Below, piece after piece: positions 45,268-56,043 of a DNA stretch of 64,000 nt. Within the stretch, counting starts at the first letter, position 1. Each line of letters begins with the position of its first letter. The notes below the pieces were generated by a model that was not told the origin of the DNA, did no database searches, and saw only the letters and a list, made by a program, of their open reading frames with translations. A program made the translations under genes and the position numbers. Source of the DNA: Nocardia sp. MH4 (GTDB lineage Bacteria; Actinomycetota; Actinomycetes; Mycobacteriales; Mycobacteriaceae); NCBI RefSeq assembly GCF_019266065.1, contig NZ_LPNR01000099.1:1-64000 (forward strand), given 5' to 3'.

Positions 45268-47196
45268 GTGACCGACGGTCGACCTGCCGGTACAGCGTCA
45301 GCGCCTCCAGCGCACGACGGACGTGCGCAAACCTTCGTCACGCAGTTGCGGCGATGGGCGGCCCCGGTCATGGCCTGGTTCCAGGCTGTCGGGACCGCGC
45401 TGGGCCATCTCTGGCGCCGGTCGCTGCAACTGCGTGTCATCGTGTCCACGCTGACCCTCTCGCTCATCGTGATCACGATCCTCGGTGTCGTGCTCACCGG
45501 TCAGATCACCGACCGGCTGCTCGAAGCCAAGATCAACGCCGCCGTCGAGGAGATGGATCGCGCCCGCAGCACGATCGAGGGCAAGCTCTCCGGCGTTCAT
45601 GACGCGAACAGTCAGCAGCAACAGCTCGCCGACGCCCGCGCCGCGCTGTCCAGCCGTGGCGGCACCGGGCAGTCCAGCGGCGCGGCGGGCAGTTTCGACT
45701 CCGCGCTGGCGATGGTCGGCGGCACGCCGCCGCAGGAACTCACCACCGGTCCCATCTCGGAGGTGCCGCAGGAGCTGCGCCGCTTCGTCCAGCGCAACCA
45801 GGTCTCCTACCAGTTCACCACCGTCGCCGACCCGGACGGCTATCGCGGGCGCGCGCTGATCATCGGCAGCCCGAGCGCCGAGGTCGCGACCCTGGAGATC
45901 TATCTGATCTTCCCGCTGGCCAGCGAGGAAGCGAGTCTGTCGCTGATGCGCGGCACGATGCTCATCGGTGGCGTGGTGCTGCTGGTGCTGCTCGCCGCGA
46001 TCACCGCGCTGGTCACCCGGCAGGTGGTGCTGCCGATCCGGTCGGCGGCGCGGATCGCCGGTCGCTTCGCCGACGGCAGGCTCAAGGAACGCATGCTGGT
46101 GCGCGGCGAGGACGACATGGCCCGCCTGGCGCAGGCGTTCAACGAAATGGCCGAGAGCCTGTCGAACCAGATCACCCAGCTGGAGGAATTCGGCAATCTG
46201 CAACGCCGGTTCACCTCCGACGTCAGCCACGAGCTGCGCACCCCGCTCACCACGGTGCGCATGGCCGCCGACCTCATCCACGGCTCCAGCGACGATCTCG
46301 ATCCGGCGCTGGCTCGCAGCTCCGAGCTGCTGGTCAACGAGCTGGACCGGTTCGAGGGCCTGCTCAACGACCTGCTCGAGATCTCCCGGCACGATGCCGG
46401 TGTGGCCGAGCTGCAGGTGGAATCGCTCGACGTGCGGATGTGCGCGCGGGCGGCGATCTCCACGGTGCGGCATCTGGCCAAGGAAGCCGGCGTGGAGGTC
46501 GTCATCGATCTGCCCGAGGAGCCGGTCGTCGCCGAGGTCGACCCGCGCCGGGTCGAGCGCGTGCTGCGCAACCTGCTCGCCAACGCGATCGACCACAGCG
46601 AGGGCAAGCCGGTGCTGATCCGGATGCGCGGCGACGCCGAGGCCAACGCGGTCGCGACCGTCGTGCGCGATCAGGGCGTCGGCCTGCGGCCGGGCGAGGA
46701 GAAGCTGGTCTTCAACCGGTTCTGGCGCTCGGACCCGTCGCGGGTGCGGCGCTCCGGCGGCACCGGTCTGGGCCTGTCGATCAGCGTCGAGGACGCCAAC
46801 CTGCACGAAGGCAGGCTCGAGGCGTGGGGTGATCCCGGCGTCGGCGCCAGCTTCCGGCTGCTGCTGCCGATGGTGCGCGGCCGTAAACTGGGGGCCAGTC
46901 CGCTGGCCCTGGAACCGATGCTGCGCAAGGTCCCCGCCCTGCCCGAGGCCGATCCCGAACCGGATTCCGGCGACCGGGCGGAGATCAGGACCGAGCCCGC
47001 GGGCGCGATCGAGACCGAGCCGGCAGGCACCGCGGTCCCCGATGTGATGCCGACCGAGCCCACCGGCACCGGGCCGATCCCCTCGGACGCCCGGACGGAC
47101 CCGCCCGACGCGCACCCGGCGTCGAACGGGCGCGCCGAGACCACCGGCGCCGAGGACCAGCCGATGTCCACCGAGACCGGAGACCGACAGTCATGA
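45268..47196 (+). CDS. mtrB: sensor histidine kinase MtrB
   Basis: A 642-residue kinase: TM helix ([20 protein letters not shown]), extracytoplasmic domain (about residues 80-230), TM2 ([18 protein letters not shown]), HAMP, DHp with [12 protein letters not shown] (His near 321), and HATPase motifs [21 protein letters not shown] and [11 protein letters not shown]-terminal tail of about 80 residues, rich in Pro, Thr and Asp/Glu, lengthens it over typical mycobacterial MtrB. It partners MtrA. lpqB starts inside its stop. Confidence 0.96.
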   Translation: MTDGRPAGTASAPPAHDGRAQTFVTQLRRWAAPVMAWFQAVGTALGHLWRRSLQLRVIVSTLTLSLIVITILGVVLTGQITDRLLEAKINAAVEEMDRARSTIEGKLSGVHDANSQQQQLADARAALSSRGGTGQSSGAAGSFDSALAMVGGTPPQELTTGPISEVPQELRRFVQRNQVSYQFTTVADPDGYRGRALIIGSPSAEVATLEIYLIFPLASEEASLSLMRGTMLIGGVVLLVLLAAITALVTRQVVLPIRSAARIAGRFADGRLKERMLVRGEDDMARLAQAFNEMAESLSNQITQLEEFGNLQRRFTSDVSHELRTPLTTVRMAADLIHGSSDDLDPALARSSELLVNELDRFEGLLNDLLEISRHDAGVAELQVESLDVRMCARAAISTVRHLAKEAGVEVVIDLPEEPVVAEVDPRRVERVLRNLLANAIDHSEGKPVLIRMRGDAEANAVATVVRDQGVGLRPGEEKLVFNRFWRSDPSRVRRSGGTGLGLSISVEDANLHEGRLEAWGDPGVGASFRLLLPMVRGRKLGASPLALEPMLRKVPALPEADPEPDSGDRAEIRTEPAGAIETEPAGTAVPDVMPTEPTGTGPIPSDARTDPPDAHPASNGRAETTGAEDQPMSTETGDRQS

Positions 47197-49004
47197 CGAA
47201 CGTGCGGGGTGTGCGCTGGGGGCGGCGGGCCGCCGCGCTGGTCGCGGCCGCGCTGGCCGGCGCGCTGGTCCTGAGCGGGTGCGCCAGCCTGCCGGAGTCC
47301 TCGGCACCCCAGGCACTCGGCACGATCAATCGCGCGCCCACCTCGGAGGGACCGCCGCCGCCGACCTCGGGCCGCGACCCCGACCTGCTGGTCGGTGACT
47401 TCCTCGCGGCCAGCGCCGATCCGGCCAACCGGCACGCCGCGGCCCGCCAGTACATGGCGCCCGAGACCGCCGGTGAATGGAACGACGAGGCGAGCATCAC
47501 CATCGTCGATCGCCCCGACACCCTGCGGGAATCGCGCTCCGGCGACAAGGCCAGCTACGTGATCCGCGCTCGCAAGGTCGGCGAGCTGGGCGGCGACGGT
47601 AGCTACCGGGCCGTCGAGGGCACGCTCGAGAACAAGATCGAGATGAGCAAGATCGACGGCGAGTGGCGGATCACCGAACTGCCACCCGGCGTCGTGATGG
47701 ATTCCACCGCGTTCGACAAGACCTACCGCCGCTACGTGCTGCAATACGTCGATCCGGGCAGTTCCGTGCTGGTCCCCGATCCGCGCTGGATCTCGGTGCC
47801 GCGCGCCCAGCTGACCGAGCGGCTGATCGGCATGCTCGGCGCCGGGCCCCAGTCGGCGATCGCGCCGGTGGTGCGCAATCAGCTCGCGCAACCGGTGGCC
47901 GTGCGCGGCCCGATCGTCAAGGCCAAGGACGAGCCCGGCGAAGTGGGCATCGGCATCGGTGGCGTGCGCATCGACTTCACCGGGGTCGCCCAGCTCGGGC
48001 AGAAGGAACGCGAACTGCTCGCCGCCCAGGTGGTGATGACGCTGGCCGGCGCCGACATCCTCGGCCCGTACGTGCTGCTCGCCGACGGCAAACCGCTCGA
48101 CGACCGGTACGCGGCCGGCTGGTCGGTCGCCGACCTCGACCAGTACAGCGCCTCGGCCCCCGGCCAGAACCGGATCGGTCTGCACGCGCTGCGCAACGGC
48201 ACGCTGGTGCAGGTCACCCCCGACGGCATCGTCACCCCGAGCGGGTCCTTCGGCGAGGCGACCAACCTGCAGTCGGTGGGCATCTCCGCCGACGGCCAGT
48301 TCGTCGCCGCCGTCGCCGACACCGGCAGGCCCGCACCCGAACCCGGCCGCACCCTGCTGATCGGCAACTACGGCGCCAAGGCCTTCGCCGTGGCCGAGGG
48401 CACCAGCATCGCCCGGCCGTCGTGGACCTCCGACGGCGGCGCCGCCTGGACGGTGCTCGACGGCGATCGTGTCATCCGTGCGGTCACCGACCGCGCCACC
48501 GGCAACGTCTCGGTCCAGGACGTCGACACCACCGCCCTGTTCGAGGGGACGGGCGCGCCGCGGCCGCCGATCAGCGAGGTGGTGGTCTCGCGCACCGGCG
48601 TGCGGGCCGCGCTGATCGCCGACGGCAAGGTCTACGTGGCGGTGGTCGAACGTCGTCCCGACGGCAAGTACGCGCTCACCTCCCCGCTGCCGCTCGCGCT
48701 CGGGTTGAGCACTCGCGCGGTCTCGCTGAGCTGGGTCACCGGCGACACGATCATGGTGGCCCGCGAGGGCAACGTCGACCCGGTTTTCACCGTCTCCATC
48801 GACGGTTCCCAGTTCTCCCCGGTGACCTCGCAGAACCTGACCCCGCCGGTGCGGGTGGTGACGGCCGCGCCCGCCACCCAGTACGTGGCCGACTCCCGCG
48901 CCGTGCTGCAGCTGCAGACCGCCGATCCGGCTCGCAACGACCGCTTCTGGCGCGAGGTGCCGGGTCTGACCGGCGAGCGCGTCGTCCCGGTGCTGCCCAG
49001 CTGA
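47193..49004 (+). CDS. lpqB: lipoprotein LpqB, MtrAB accessory protein
   Basis: A 603-residue lipoprotein. Lipobox [10 protein letters not shown]; then a GerMN-type domain and a C-terminal LpqB beta-propeller. In mycobacteria LpqB binds MtrB outside the membrane and modulates the MtrAB pathway. ATG 47193 overlaps the mtrB stop (ATGA). Confidence 0.96.
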   Translation: MTNVRGVRWGRRAAALVAAALAGALVLSGCASLPESSAPQALGTINRAPTSEGPPPPTSGRDPDLLVGDFLAASADPANRHAAARQYMAPETAGEWNDEASITIVDRPDTLRESRSGDKASYVIRARKVGELGGDGSYRAVEGTLENKIEMSKIDGEWRITELPPGVVMDSTAFDKTYRRYVLQYVDPGSSVLVPDPRWISVPRAQLTERLIGMLGAGPQSAIAPVVRNQLAQPVAVRGPIVKAKDEPGEVGIGIGGVRIDFTGVAQLGQKERELLAAQVVMTLAGADILGPYVLLADGKPLDDRYAAGWSVADLDQYSASAPGQNRIGLHALRNGTLVQVTPDGIVTPSGSFGEATNLQSVGISADGQFVAAVADTGRPAPEPGRTLLIGNYGAKAFAVAEGTSIARPSWTSDGGAAWTVLDGDRVIRAVTDRATGNVSVQDVDTTALFEGTGAPRPPISEVVVSRTGVRAALIADGKVYVAVVERRPDGKYALTSPLPLALGLSTRAVSLSWVTGDTIMVAREGNVDPVFTVSIDGSQFSPVTSQNLTPPVRVVTAAPATQYVADSRAVLQLQTADPARNDRFWREVPGLTGERVVPVLPS

Positions 49005-49036
49005 CTTGTCGGTGGGCGCTGTGATACTCGCCCGCT

Positions 49037-49681
49037 ATGAGAGCCCTGCTCGATCTGGTGCTGCCCGTCCACTGCGGTGGCTGCGCGACGGCGGGCGTCG
49101 CGTGGTGCCCCGGCTGCGCGGCCGAGCTGAGCCGGGTCCCGGTGCGGGTCCGTCCGCGCACCGATCCCGGCGTTCCGTGCTGGGCGCTGGGCCCCTATCG
49201 CGGTCCGGGGCGCCGCGCCGTGCTGGCCGCCAAGGAGCACGGCAGGCGCGACCTGGCCGCACCACTCGGGCTGGCGCTGGCGCTGGCCCTGGACCGGCTA
49301 CGGGCCCCTGATCGCCCGCTGGTGCTCGTGCCCGCGCCGACCCGATCGGCGGCCGCGCGCCGCCGCGGTGGTGACCCGGTGGCGCGCTCGGCGGCGCAGG
49401 CCGCGCGATGGCTGATCGATAGCCGGAGTGTGCCGCTGCTGCGGATGCGGCGCGGGGTCCGCGACTCGGTGGGGTTGACGCCACGCGAGCGTGCCCACAA
49501 TCTGCGCGACAAGATCATGACCGTGACCCAGCTCGCCGACGCGGCGGTCATCGCGGCGAATGCCGAGGTAGTCGTGGTCGACGACGTCCTCACGACAGGG
49601 GCGACTGTCACCGAATCGGTACGCGTTCTTAGTCGAATCGGCGTACTTCCGTGCGCCGTTTTGGTGACCTGCGCGGCTTGA
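49037..49681 (+). CDS. ComF-like phosphoribosyltransferase-domain protein
   Basis: A 214-residue ComF-type protein with a zinc motif (CGGC, CPGC) at the N-terminus and the PRPP loop VVVVDDVLTTGATV. Equivalent to Rv3242c. In transformable bacteria ComF works in DNA uptake; here the role is unknown. Follows lpqB by 32 bp. Confidence 0.93.
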   Translation: MRALLDLVLPVHCGGCATAGVAWCPGCAAELSRVPVRVRPRTDPGVPCWALGPYRGPGRRAVLAAKEHGRRDLAAPLGLALALALDRLRAPDRPLVLVPAPTRSAAARRRGGDPVARSAAQAARWLIDSRSVPLLRMRRGVRDSVGLTPRERAHNLRDKIMTVTQLADAAVIAANAEVVVVDDVLTTGATVTESVRVLSRIGVLPCAVLVTCAA

Positions 49682-49864
49682 CTCCGCGAAATTTGCGTGA
49701 ACAGTGGCGCACTTGCCCGTGGCGGACTAGCGTCGCGGACACACACCGAACGACAAGTTTGGGAGGTGGCGCCGCGGACATCTGGTGCCGAGCGAATCCC
49801 GATCGGCACAGCTCAATCCCGCCGCACTCGCTTCATCGTGTGCGGCCATATCCGGGAGGTACGC

Positions 49865-50563
49865 GTGACGACTTCTTCACGGGCATCAGTGCGAGATGCT
49901 GACCCCACGGCACTGGCTGACAGTGCCGCCGACTCGACCGAGAGCCCGCACGCCGAAGTGGTGGTCTCCGGTCGGAATGTCGAAGTCCCCGACCACTATC
50001 GAATCTATGTCGCGGAGAAGCTGGCTCGGCTAGAGCGCTTCGATCCGTCGATATTCCTCTTCGATGTGGAACTTTTCCACGAACGCAACCGTCGTCAACG
50101 CAAGGCCTGTCAGCGCGTCGAGATCACCGCGCGCGGCCGTGGACCGATCGTGCGCGCGGAAGCCTGCGCAGACAGCTTCTACGCCGCGCTGGAGTCGGCC
50201 ACCCAGAAGATCGAGAGCAGACTGCGCCGGACCAAGGACAAGCGGCGCGTCGTGCACTACGGCGACAAGACGCCGGTCTCGGTCGCGCAGGCCACCGCGA
50301 CGCTGGTGGACGAATCCCTGTTCGCCGCGCCGAACGGCGCCGCGGCGCACGCCCATGCCGAGGAACCCGAACACGAGGACGGTCCCGGCCACATCGTGCG
50401 CACCAAGGTGCACACCGCGACACCGATGTCGGTGGACGATGCGCTCTACCAGATGGAACTGGTCGGGCACGACTTCTTCCTGTTCCATGATCGCGAGACG
50501 GACCGGCCCTCGGTCGTCTATCGCAGACACGCCTTCGACTACGGCCTGATCCGACTGGCCTGA
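49865..50563 (+). CDS. hpf: long-form ribosome hibernation promoting factor
   Basis: A 232-residue long HPF. The N-terminal HPF/YfiA domain (VVVSGRNVEVPDHYRIYVAEKL) binds the 30S; the C-terminal dimerisation domain (IVRTKVHTATPMSVDDALYQ, HDFFLFHDRET, VVYRRHAFDYGLI) drives 100S formation. GTG 49865 has GGGAGG at six bases; open frame upstream is not supported. Equivalent to Rv3241c. Confidence 0.93.
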   Translation: MTTSSRASVRDADPTALADSAADSTESPHAEVVVSGRNVEVPDHYRIYVAEKLARLERFDPSIFLFDVELFHERNRRQRKACQRVEITARGRGPIVRAEACADSFYAALESATQKIESRLRRTKDKRRVVHYGDKTPVSVAQATATLVDESLFAAPNGAAAHAHAEEPEHEDGPGHIVRTKVHTATPMSVDDALYQMELVGHDFFLFHDRETDRPSVVYRRHAFDYGLIRLA

Positions 50564-50580
50564 CACCAACACACACCCCT

Positions 50581-50611
50581 CCGGGCATCCGCTGTCGCAG
50601 CGGGTGCCCGG
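50581..50611 (+). terminator. terminator after hpf
   Basis: A 14-bp stem (CCGGGCATCCGCTG / CAGCGGGTGCCCGG, one G-U) and three-base loop, 17 bp after the stop, between convergent hpf and bluB. Confidence 0.85.
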
Positions 50612-50618
50612 ATCGCGT

Positions 50619-51254
50619 TCAGCCGCCGAAGGTTTCGTGGTGCACGGCTTCGGTGAGCGAGCGACCCGATCGCCACCCGAATCGTTCCAGGTCGGGGACC
50701 CGCTGGAATTCGCGCACCGGTCCGACGCACAGCCAGGCCACCGGCTTGATCCCGGCGGGCAGGTCGACCAGCGCGCGCAGGAACTCCGGATCGTAGAACG
50801 ACACCCAGCCGACGCCGACCTGCTCCGCGGTCGCCGCGAGCCACAGGTTCTGGATGGCCAGCACCGTCGAGTACACGCCGGTCTCCGGCACCGTCGCCCG
50901 GCCCAGGATCTGTGGCCCGCCGCGCCGGTCGTCGTGGGTGACCACGACGCCGGTGCCGCTCTCGATGATCCCGTCGATCTTGATCGGCTCGAAGGTCTCG
51001 GCCCGATCGGCGGGCAGCGCGTCCCGGAACTCGACCCGCTTGCCCGCGACGTGGTCGGCGAAGCGGCGCAGAGTGTCGGGCTTGCGGACCACGACGAAGT
51101 CCCACGGTTGGGAGTTGCCGACGCTGGGCGCGCGGTGGGCGGCGTCCAGAATCCGCCACAGGGTGTCGTCGTCGACGAGCTCGCCGGTGAACTCGGCGCG
51201 CACATCACGGCGCAGGCGGATCGCGTCGTAGACGCTCAACTGGTCGGCACACAC
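50619..51254 (-). CDS. bluB: 5,6-dimethylbenzimidazole synthase (BluB)
   Basis: A 211-residue BluB-type flavoenzyme that fragments FMNH2 to the lower ligand of cobalamin. Motifs: RRDVRAEF, APSVGNSQPWDFVVV, YSTVLAIQNLWLAA, GVGWVSFYDP. GTG 51254 is used; no clear ribosome site. It lies 23 bp after desA3 on the same strand and could be read with it, though function differs. General nitroreductase is the fallback call. Confidence 0.88.
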   Translation of the reverse strand: MCADQLSVYDAIRLRRDVRAEFTGELVDDDTLWRILDAAHRAPSVGNSQPWDFVVVRKPDTLRRFADHVAGKRVEFRDALPADRAETFEPIKIDGIIESGTGVVVTHDDRRGGPQILGRATVPETGVYSTVLAIQNLWLAATAEQVGVGWVSFYDPEFLRALVDLPAGIKPVAWLCVGPVREFQRVPDLERFGWRSGRSLTEAVHHETFGG

Positions 51255-51277
51255 GCCGACCAGTCAACCGCAGCCGG

Positions 51278-52522
51278 TCAGGCCATCGAGCGGCGGGCCA
51301 GCTTGCGCCCGGCGTCCAGCGCGGTGCGCAGGCCACGGCGACGGCCGGTCACCGGGTCGACGGTGCTGACGGCATTGCCGCCGAACAGCTTCTCGGACTT
51401 GGTCTCCGGGGCGTCGTCGGTGGTGTGGCGCAGGTACTTGTTGGGCAGCGACAGCTTGAGGATCGTGCGCCACGACTTGAAGTACTGCACCGGCAGCGAC
51501 CCGGTGGTGTAGGGCAGGTCGTACTTCTCGGCCAGCTCGCGCACCCGCACGGCGATGGCGGCGTAGCGGTTGCTCGGCAGGTCGGGGAACAGGTGGTGCT
51601 CGATCTGGTGGCTGAGGTTGCCGGTCATGAAGTGCATGACCTTGCCGCCGGAGATGTTGGCGCTGCCCAGCATCTGGCGCAGGTACCACTCGCCCTGGGT
51701 CTCGTTCTCGATGTCGGCCTTGGTGAACTTCTCCGCGCCGTCGGGGAAGTGGCCGCAGAAGATCACCGCGTTGGTCCACACGTTGCGCACCACGTTGGCG
51801 GCCATGTTGGCGGTCAGGGTGGTGAAGAACGAGGGACCGGTGAGCAGCGGGAAGATCACGTAGTCCTTGGCCGCCTGCTTGCCGATCTTCTTGAGCACCA
51901 GCTTGCGGTCGGCGTCGAACTGCTGCCACTCGGGCGAGTCCTTGGTCCACTTCTTCTTGGCGACCTTGCCCAGCTCCAGATGCTGGATGGCGACGCCGTA
52001 CTCGAACAGCATCTGCAGCAGCAGGTTGTAGACCGGGTTGCCCAGGTAGAACGGCATCCAGCGCTGATCGCGGGTGACGCGCAGCAGGCCGTAGCCGATG
52101 TCGTCGTCCATGCCCAGGACGTTGGTGTACTTGTGGTGCAGGAAGTTGTGGGTGATCTTCCAGTGCGCCGACGGGCCCGCGTTGTCCCATTCCCACGAGG
52201 TGGAGTGGACTTCCGGATCGTTCATCCAGTCCCACTGCCCGTGCATGACGTTGTGCCCGATCTCCATGTTCTCGATGATCTTGGCAGTGCCGAGCAGGGC
52301 GACGCCGGCCAGCCAGGCCGGCGGCAGGAAGCTGGCGAACAGCACGGTACGTCCGCTGATCTCCAGCGCCCGCTGTAGGCGGATGACATTGCGGATGTAG
52401 CGCGCGTCGGCGGCCCCCCGTGAAGATTCGATTTCGCGGCGGATCGCGTCGAACTCAGCACCGAGAGCTTCGACATCCGCGGCGGTGAGGTGCGCGTATT
52501 CCTTGACATCCGAGATCGCCAT
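51278..52522 (-). CDS. desA3: membrane fatty acid (stearoyl-CoA) desaturase, DesA3-like
   Basis: A 414-residue membrane desaturase. Diiron His boxes: GHNVMHGQWDW, HNFLHHKYTN and HQIEHHLFPDLP, with the hydrophobic segments between. DesA3 (Rv3229c) introduces a delta-9 double bond using electrons from Rv3230c-type reductase. ATG 52522 has no ribosome site but TAGTGT lies seven bases before it, so leaderless start is plausible. Paralogue of the next gene. Confidence 0.93.
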   Translation of the reverse strand: MAISDVKEYAHLTAADVEALGAEFDAIRREIESSRGAADARYIRNVIRLQRALEISGRTVLFASFLPPAWLAGVALLGTAKIIENMEIGHNVMHGQWDWMNDPEVHSTSWEWDNAGPSAHWKITHNFLHHKYTNVLGMDDDIGYGLLRVTRDQRWMPFYLGNPVYNLLLQMLFEYGVAIQHLELGKVAKKKWTKDSPEWQQFDADRKLVLKKIGKQAAKDYVIFPLLTGPSFFTTLTANMAANVVRNVWTNAVIFCGHFPDGAEKFTKADIENETQGEWYLRQMLGSANISGGKVMHFMTGNLSHQIEHHLFPDLPSNRYAAIAVRVRELAEKYDLPYTTGSLPVQYFKSWRTILKLSLPNKYLRHTTDDAPETKSEKLFGGNAVSTVDPVTGRRRGLRTALDAGRKLARRSMA

Positions 52523-52543
52523 GCCGGTTACACTACCGTAGGT

Positions 52544-52555
52544 TACGAGAGCGTA
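52544..52555. promoter_or_regulatory. TACG-N4-CGTA operator at desA3
   Basis: TACGAGAGCGTA, with flanks GGT and GGTT, lies 21 bp before the desA3 ATG, over the promoter region. Same layout at 55407 and 57496. Confidence 0.7.
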
Positions 52556-52621
52556 GGTTGGCGATTTCGGGCCCGGATTGTGTGAAACGTCCTATTGCGA
52601 AATCGAGATGGAGATGTTATC

Positions 52622-54022
52622 TCATCCCCGGCGCGCCATCCGCTTGGCCGCTCGGTCGCGCAGCGCGCCGCGCTCGTGCTTGGCCCGCTCGCCGAGGGCG
52701 CGCTTGGCTTCGCGCAATGCCAGCTTCTCCTGCCGCGCCCGCGCCTTCAGCGTCGCTTTCGCTTCGCGCAGCACTTCCTTCTCGTGCCTGGCCTTGATCT
52801 CCAGCGACACCTTCGCGTCGTGCAGCGCCGAGCGCAGGCCGAAGCGCTTGCCCGTCTCCGGATCGACCCGCAGCGCGTCCGGCAGCGAGATGCCGGCGAA
52901 CTTGTGCTCCGAGGACGTCTCGGGCGCGTCGTCGGCGGTCCGCTTCAGGAAGCGGTCCGGCAGGGCCAGCTTGTGGATGGTCCGGAACGCCAGCAGGTAC
53001 TGCTTGCCCAGCGAGCCGGTCGTGTAGGGCAGGTCGTACTTGTCGCACAGTTCGCGCACGCGCACCGCGACCTCGGGGTACCGGTTGCTCGGCAGGTCGG
53101 GGAACAGATGGTGCTCGATCTGGTAGCAGAGGTTGCCGCTCATGAACGCCATCACCGGACCGGCCTTGAAGTTGGCGCTGCCCAGCATCTGGCGCAGGTA
53201 CCACTCGCCCTGGGTCTCGCCGTCGAGCTGCTCGATCGTGAACTTCTCGGCGCCGTCGGGGAAGTGGCCGCAGAAGATCACCGCGTAGGCCCACAGGTTG
53301 CGGACCAGGTTGGCGGTCGTGTTCGCCTTCAGGGTCGACTTCCAGGCGGGACCGGTCAGCGCGGGGTAGAGCACGAAGTCCTTGACGACCTGGCGGCCCG
53401 CCTTGCGGGCGAACTCCTTGTTCGGCTCGGAGAGCAGCTGTTTGGTCGGAACTCCGGCCAGCTCCTTCTCGATGCCGAGGTCGTGCAGCGCGATGCCCCA
53501 CTCGAAGGTGGCCGCGAGCAACAGATTCGCCGCGGGCTGCACCAGATGCTTGGGGTGCCAGGCCTCGTCGCGGGTCATCCGCAGGATGCCGAAGCCCAGA
53601 TCCTCGTCCTTGCCCAGCACGTTGGTGTAGGTGTGATGGGAGTAGTTGTGCGCCCGGCGCCACTGCGCCGAGGTCCCGGTCATGTCCCACTCCCAGCTGG
53701 TGGAGTGGATCTCCGGATCGTTCATCCAGTCCCACTGCCCGTGGCTGACGTTGTGCCCCAGCTCCATGTTCTCGATGATCTTGGCCACCGACAGCAGCGC
53801 CGTGCCGCCGAGCCAGGCCCAGCGGTTGCGGCTGCCGAACAACACCGCGCGTCCCGCCACTTCCAGCGCGCGCTGGGCGGCGATGGTGCGACGGATGTAC
53901 TTCGCGTCGCGTTCGCCGCGGGAGGTCTCCACCGAACGGCGGATCGAATCGAGTTCTTTCCCCAGGGTCTCGATGTCGGCCGACGTGAGGTGGGCGAAGG
54001 CCTGGATATCGGTGATGGCCAC
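52622..54022 (-). CDS. second membrane fatty acid desaturase with charged C-terminal extension
   Basis: A 466-residue paralogue of DesA3: GHNVSHGQWDWMND, HNYSHHTYTN, YQIEHHLFPDLP. It ends with about 65 highly charged residues predicted as a coiled coil (KARHEKEVLREAKATLKARA). GTG 54022 follows GAGAGGA; a longer frame upstream enters the spacer. It stands between the reductase and desA3, all on one strand. Confidence 0.92.
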   Translation of the reverse strand: MAITDIQAFAHLTSADIETLGKELDSIRRSVETSRGERDAKYIRRTIAAQRALEVAGRAVLFGSRNRWAWLGGTALLSVAKIIENMELGHNVSHGQWDWMNDPEIHSTSWEWDMTGTSAQWRRAHNYSHHTYTNVLGKDEDLGFGILRMTRDEAWHPKHLVQPAANLLLAATFEWGIALHDLGIEKELAGVPTKQLLSEPNKEFARKAGRQVVKDFVLYPALTGPAWKSTLKANTTANLVRNLWAYAVIFCGHFPDGAEKFTIEQLDGETQGEWYLRQMLGSANFKAGPVMAFMSGNLCYQIEHHLFPDLPSNRYPEVAVRVRELCDKYDLPYTTGSLGKQYLLAFRTIHKLALPDRFLKRTADDAPETSSEHKFAGISLPDALRVDPETGKRFGLRSALHDAKVSLEIKARHEKEVLREAKATLKARARQEKLALREAKRALGERAKHERGALRDRAAKRMARRG

Positions 54023-54212
54023 CGGGGTCCTCTCTGTTGGTGTGGCGGCTGGTCGGGTCGGAACGGAGACGGGCCGAGAACGGCTGGCTGTGCCGCGTTC
54101 TCGGCCCTCGTGCGCCGGTCGGCGCGTGGTAGCCGGGACCAGCCGCTGTCGGCCATTCATATGGCCGACGCATTACTCCGAGGGTACCTGGTGTCCGAAG
54201 TGCGTGGGGTGC

Positions 54213-55343
54213 TCAGATGTCGAGCGTGCAGTCACCCGCGGCGGCGGAGATGCAGGTCTGCACCTTGTCGCCCGGCTGACGTTCGTCACCGTTGCGCAGG
54301 TCGCGGGCGTGTCCGGCGGACAGGGTGACCACGCAGGTCTGGCAGATGCCCATCCGGCAGCCGAACGGCAGCTGGACCCCTACCGACTCGCCCGCCTCGA
54401 GCAGGCTGGTCGCGCCGTCGGCGGAGACGGTGCGGCCGGTGGTGCCGAAGGTCACGGTGCCGCCCTCGCCGATCGCCGAGCGCTCGACCTCGAAGCGCTC
54501 GATGTGCAGCTTCTCGGCGATTCCGGCTGTCTTCCAATGCTGTTCGATCGCGTCGAGCATCGGGGCCGGGCCGCACGCCCAGGTCTCGCGCTCACGCCAA
54601 TCGGGGTAGAGCTCGTCCAGGCTCGCCAGCGAGAACAGGCCCTGCGCGTCGGTCAGCTGCAGGTGCGAGACGAAGCTCGGGTGCTTGTCGTGCAGCGCCC
54701 GCAGCTCGGCGCCGAACATCACATCGGCGTCGGTGGGCGCCGAGTGCACGTGCACCACATCGGAGACGCCGTCGCGCCGATCCATCGTCCGCAGCATCGA
54801 CATCACCGGGGTGATGCCGCTGCCCGCGGTGAGGAAGAGCACCTTCGCCGGCGGCGGCTCCGGCAGCACGAATCCGCCCTGCGGCGCGGCCAGGCGCACG
54901 ATCGTGCCCGCGGCCACCCCGTTGACGAGGTGGCTGGACAGCTTGCCCTCCGGCATCGCCTTCACCGCGATGGAGATCAGCCGCTTGCCGCCCTCGCCGG
55001 TCCAGTCCGGCGGACAGGTCAGCGAGTAGGACCGCCAGTTCCAGCGGCCGTCGATCAGGATGCCGATGCCGATGTACTGGCCCGGCTGGTATTTGAAGTC
55101 GAAACCCCAGCCCGGCTTGATCACCAGGGTCGCCGAATCGGCGGTCTCCTTCTGTACCTCGACGATCCGCCCGCGCAGCTCCCGCGCCGACCACAGCGGG
55201 TTGGCCAGATGTAGGTAGTCGTCGGGGAGCAGGGGAGTGGTCACCCGGGCTACCGCGCCACGCAGCACGTTGAGCTTGCCGCCGCGGTCGCCGACCTGCG
55301 CGGCCGGTGCTTCGAGCCATTCCCGGAACTTGTTCATGACCAT
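54213..55343 (-). CDS. ferredoxin reductase (FAD/NAD + 2Fe-2S), desaturase partner
   Basis: A 376-residue reductase. FAD motif RSYSLT, NAD motif [16 protein letters not shown], and a C-terminal 2Fe-2S domain with [11 protein letters not shown] and TC. Rv3230c-type proteins feed electrons to DesA3. ATG 55343 (or ATG 55337) with GGGAG upstream. A shared operator lies 64 bp upstream. Desaturase 2 follows. Confidence 0.94.
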   Translation of the reverse strand: MVMNKFREWLEAPAAQVGDRGGKLNVLRGAVARVTTPLLPDDYLHLANPLWSARELRGRIVEVQKETADSATLVIKPGWGFDFKYQPGQYIGIGILIDGRWNWRSYSLTCPPDWTGEGGKRLISIAVKAMPEGKLSSHLVNGVAAGTIVRLAAPQGGFVLPEPPPAKVLFLTAGSGITPVMSMLRTMDRRDGVSDVVHVHSAPTDADVMFGAELRALHDKHPSFVSHLQLTDAQGLFSLASLDELYPDWRERETWACGPAPMLDAIEQHWKTAGIAEKLHIERFEVERSAIGEGGTVTFGTTGRTVSADGATSLLEAGESVGVQLPFGCRMGICQTCVVTLSAGHARDLRNGDERQPGDKVQTCISAAAGDCTLDI

Positions 55344-55406
55344 GCTTGCCGTTGTCTCCCTGTCCTGCCGTCGAGCCGCGGTGGGGCAGCTCGCTCGCAG
55401 CCAGGT

Positions 55407-55418
55407 TACGGCATCGTA
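55407..55418. promoter_or_regulatory. TACG-N4-CGTA operator upstream of the reductase
   Basis: TACGGCATCGTA, in flanks GGT and GGTTT. On the minus strand it includes a TACGAT -10-like hexamer. Confidence 0.7.
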
Positions 55419-55467
55419 GGTTTGATGGCAGTGGCAGCGGTGATCACGGCGTTGATCTCGGGAGATG

Positions 55468-56043
55468 TCACAGCAGGTCGAGCAGGAACGGTAGTTCCTG
55501 GGTGGCGTACCAGGCGAGCTGGTGGTCCTCGGCGTCACCGAGGACGAACTCGGCGTCGGTATCGCCCAGATCAGCGGCGTCGATGACGTCGACGGCCTTG
55601 GCGACCTGCGGCTCGGCCTCGGCCAGGTCGACGTGCACCGACGCCACCTGGTCGTAGGTGATCGGCCCGGCCAGCTTCACCACCGCGTCGTCCAGATCGG
55701 GCCGCAGCTTCGCGCCGGCGACGTCGGCGGCGATCACCGCCCGCCGGTAGATCGGGCTGCCGGGGTCGGCCGCCTCGCCCTCGGCGGTGGCGTCGTCGGC
55801 CGCGTCGTCGAGGCCATCGCGTTCGGCCGCGAGCAGCCGCATCGACGCCCTGGCCGCCTCCTGCATCGCGACCTCGGCCAGTTCGTCGTCGTCGCCTGCG
55901 GCGTAGGCCTCGCGCAGCGCGGGTGTCACCGCGAACGCGGTCGCGCCGAGCGGGAACACCTCCCGCTCGTCGACGAGCCTGCGCAGCATCGGGATCGTCG
56001 CCGGGATGTAGACGCGCAGCTTGCCGTTGTCAGATACAGGCAC
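55468..56043 (-). CDS. DUF6912 family protein
   Basis: A 191-residue protein of unknown function: [16 protein letters not shown] and acidic middle, ending in [10 protein letters not shown]. It is like the mycobacterial gene next to Rv3230c (Rv3231c). GTG 56043 overlaps the 3' end of the WS/DGAT gene by 14 bp, so they are co-translated. Confidence 0.85.
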   Translation of the reverse strand: MPVSDNGKLRVYIPATIPMLRRLVDEREVFPLGATAFAVTPALREAYAAGDDDELAEVAMQEAARASMRLLAAERDGLDDAADDATAEGEAADPGSPIYRRAVIAADVAGAKLRPDLDDAVVKLAGPITYDQVASVHVDLAEAEPQVAKAVDVIDAADLGDTDAEFVLGDAEDHQLAWYATQELPFLLDLL

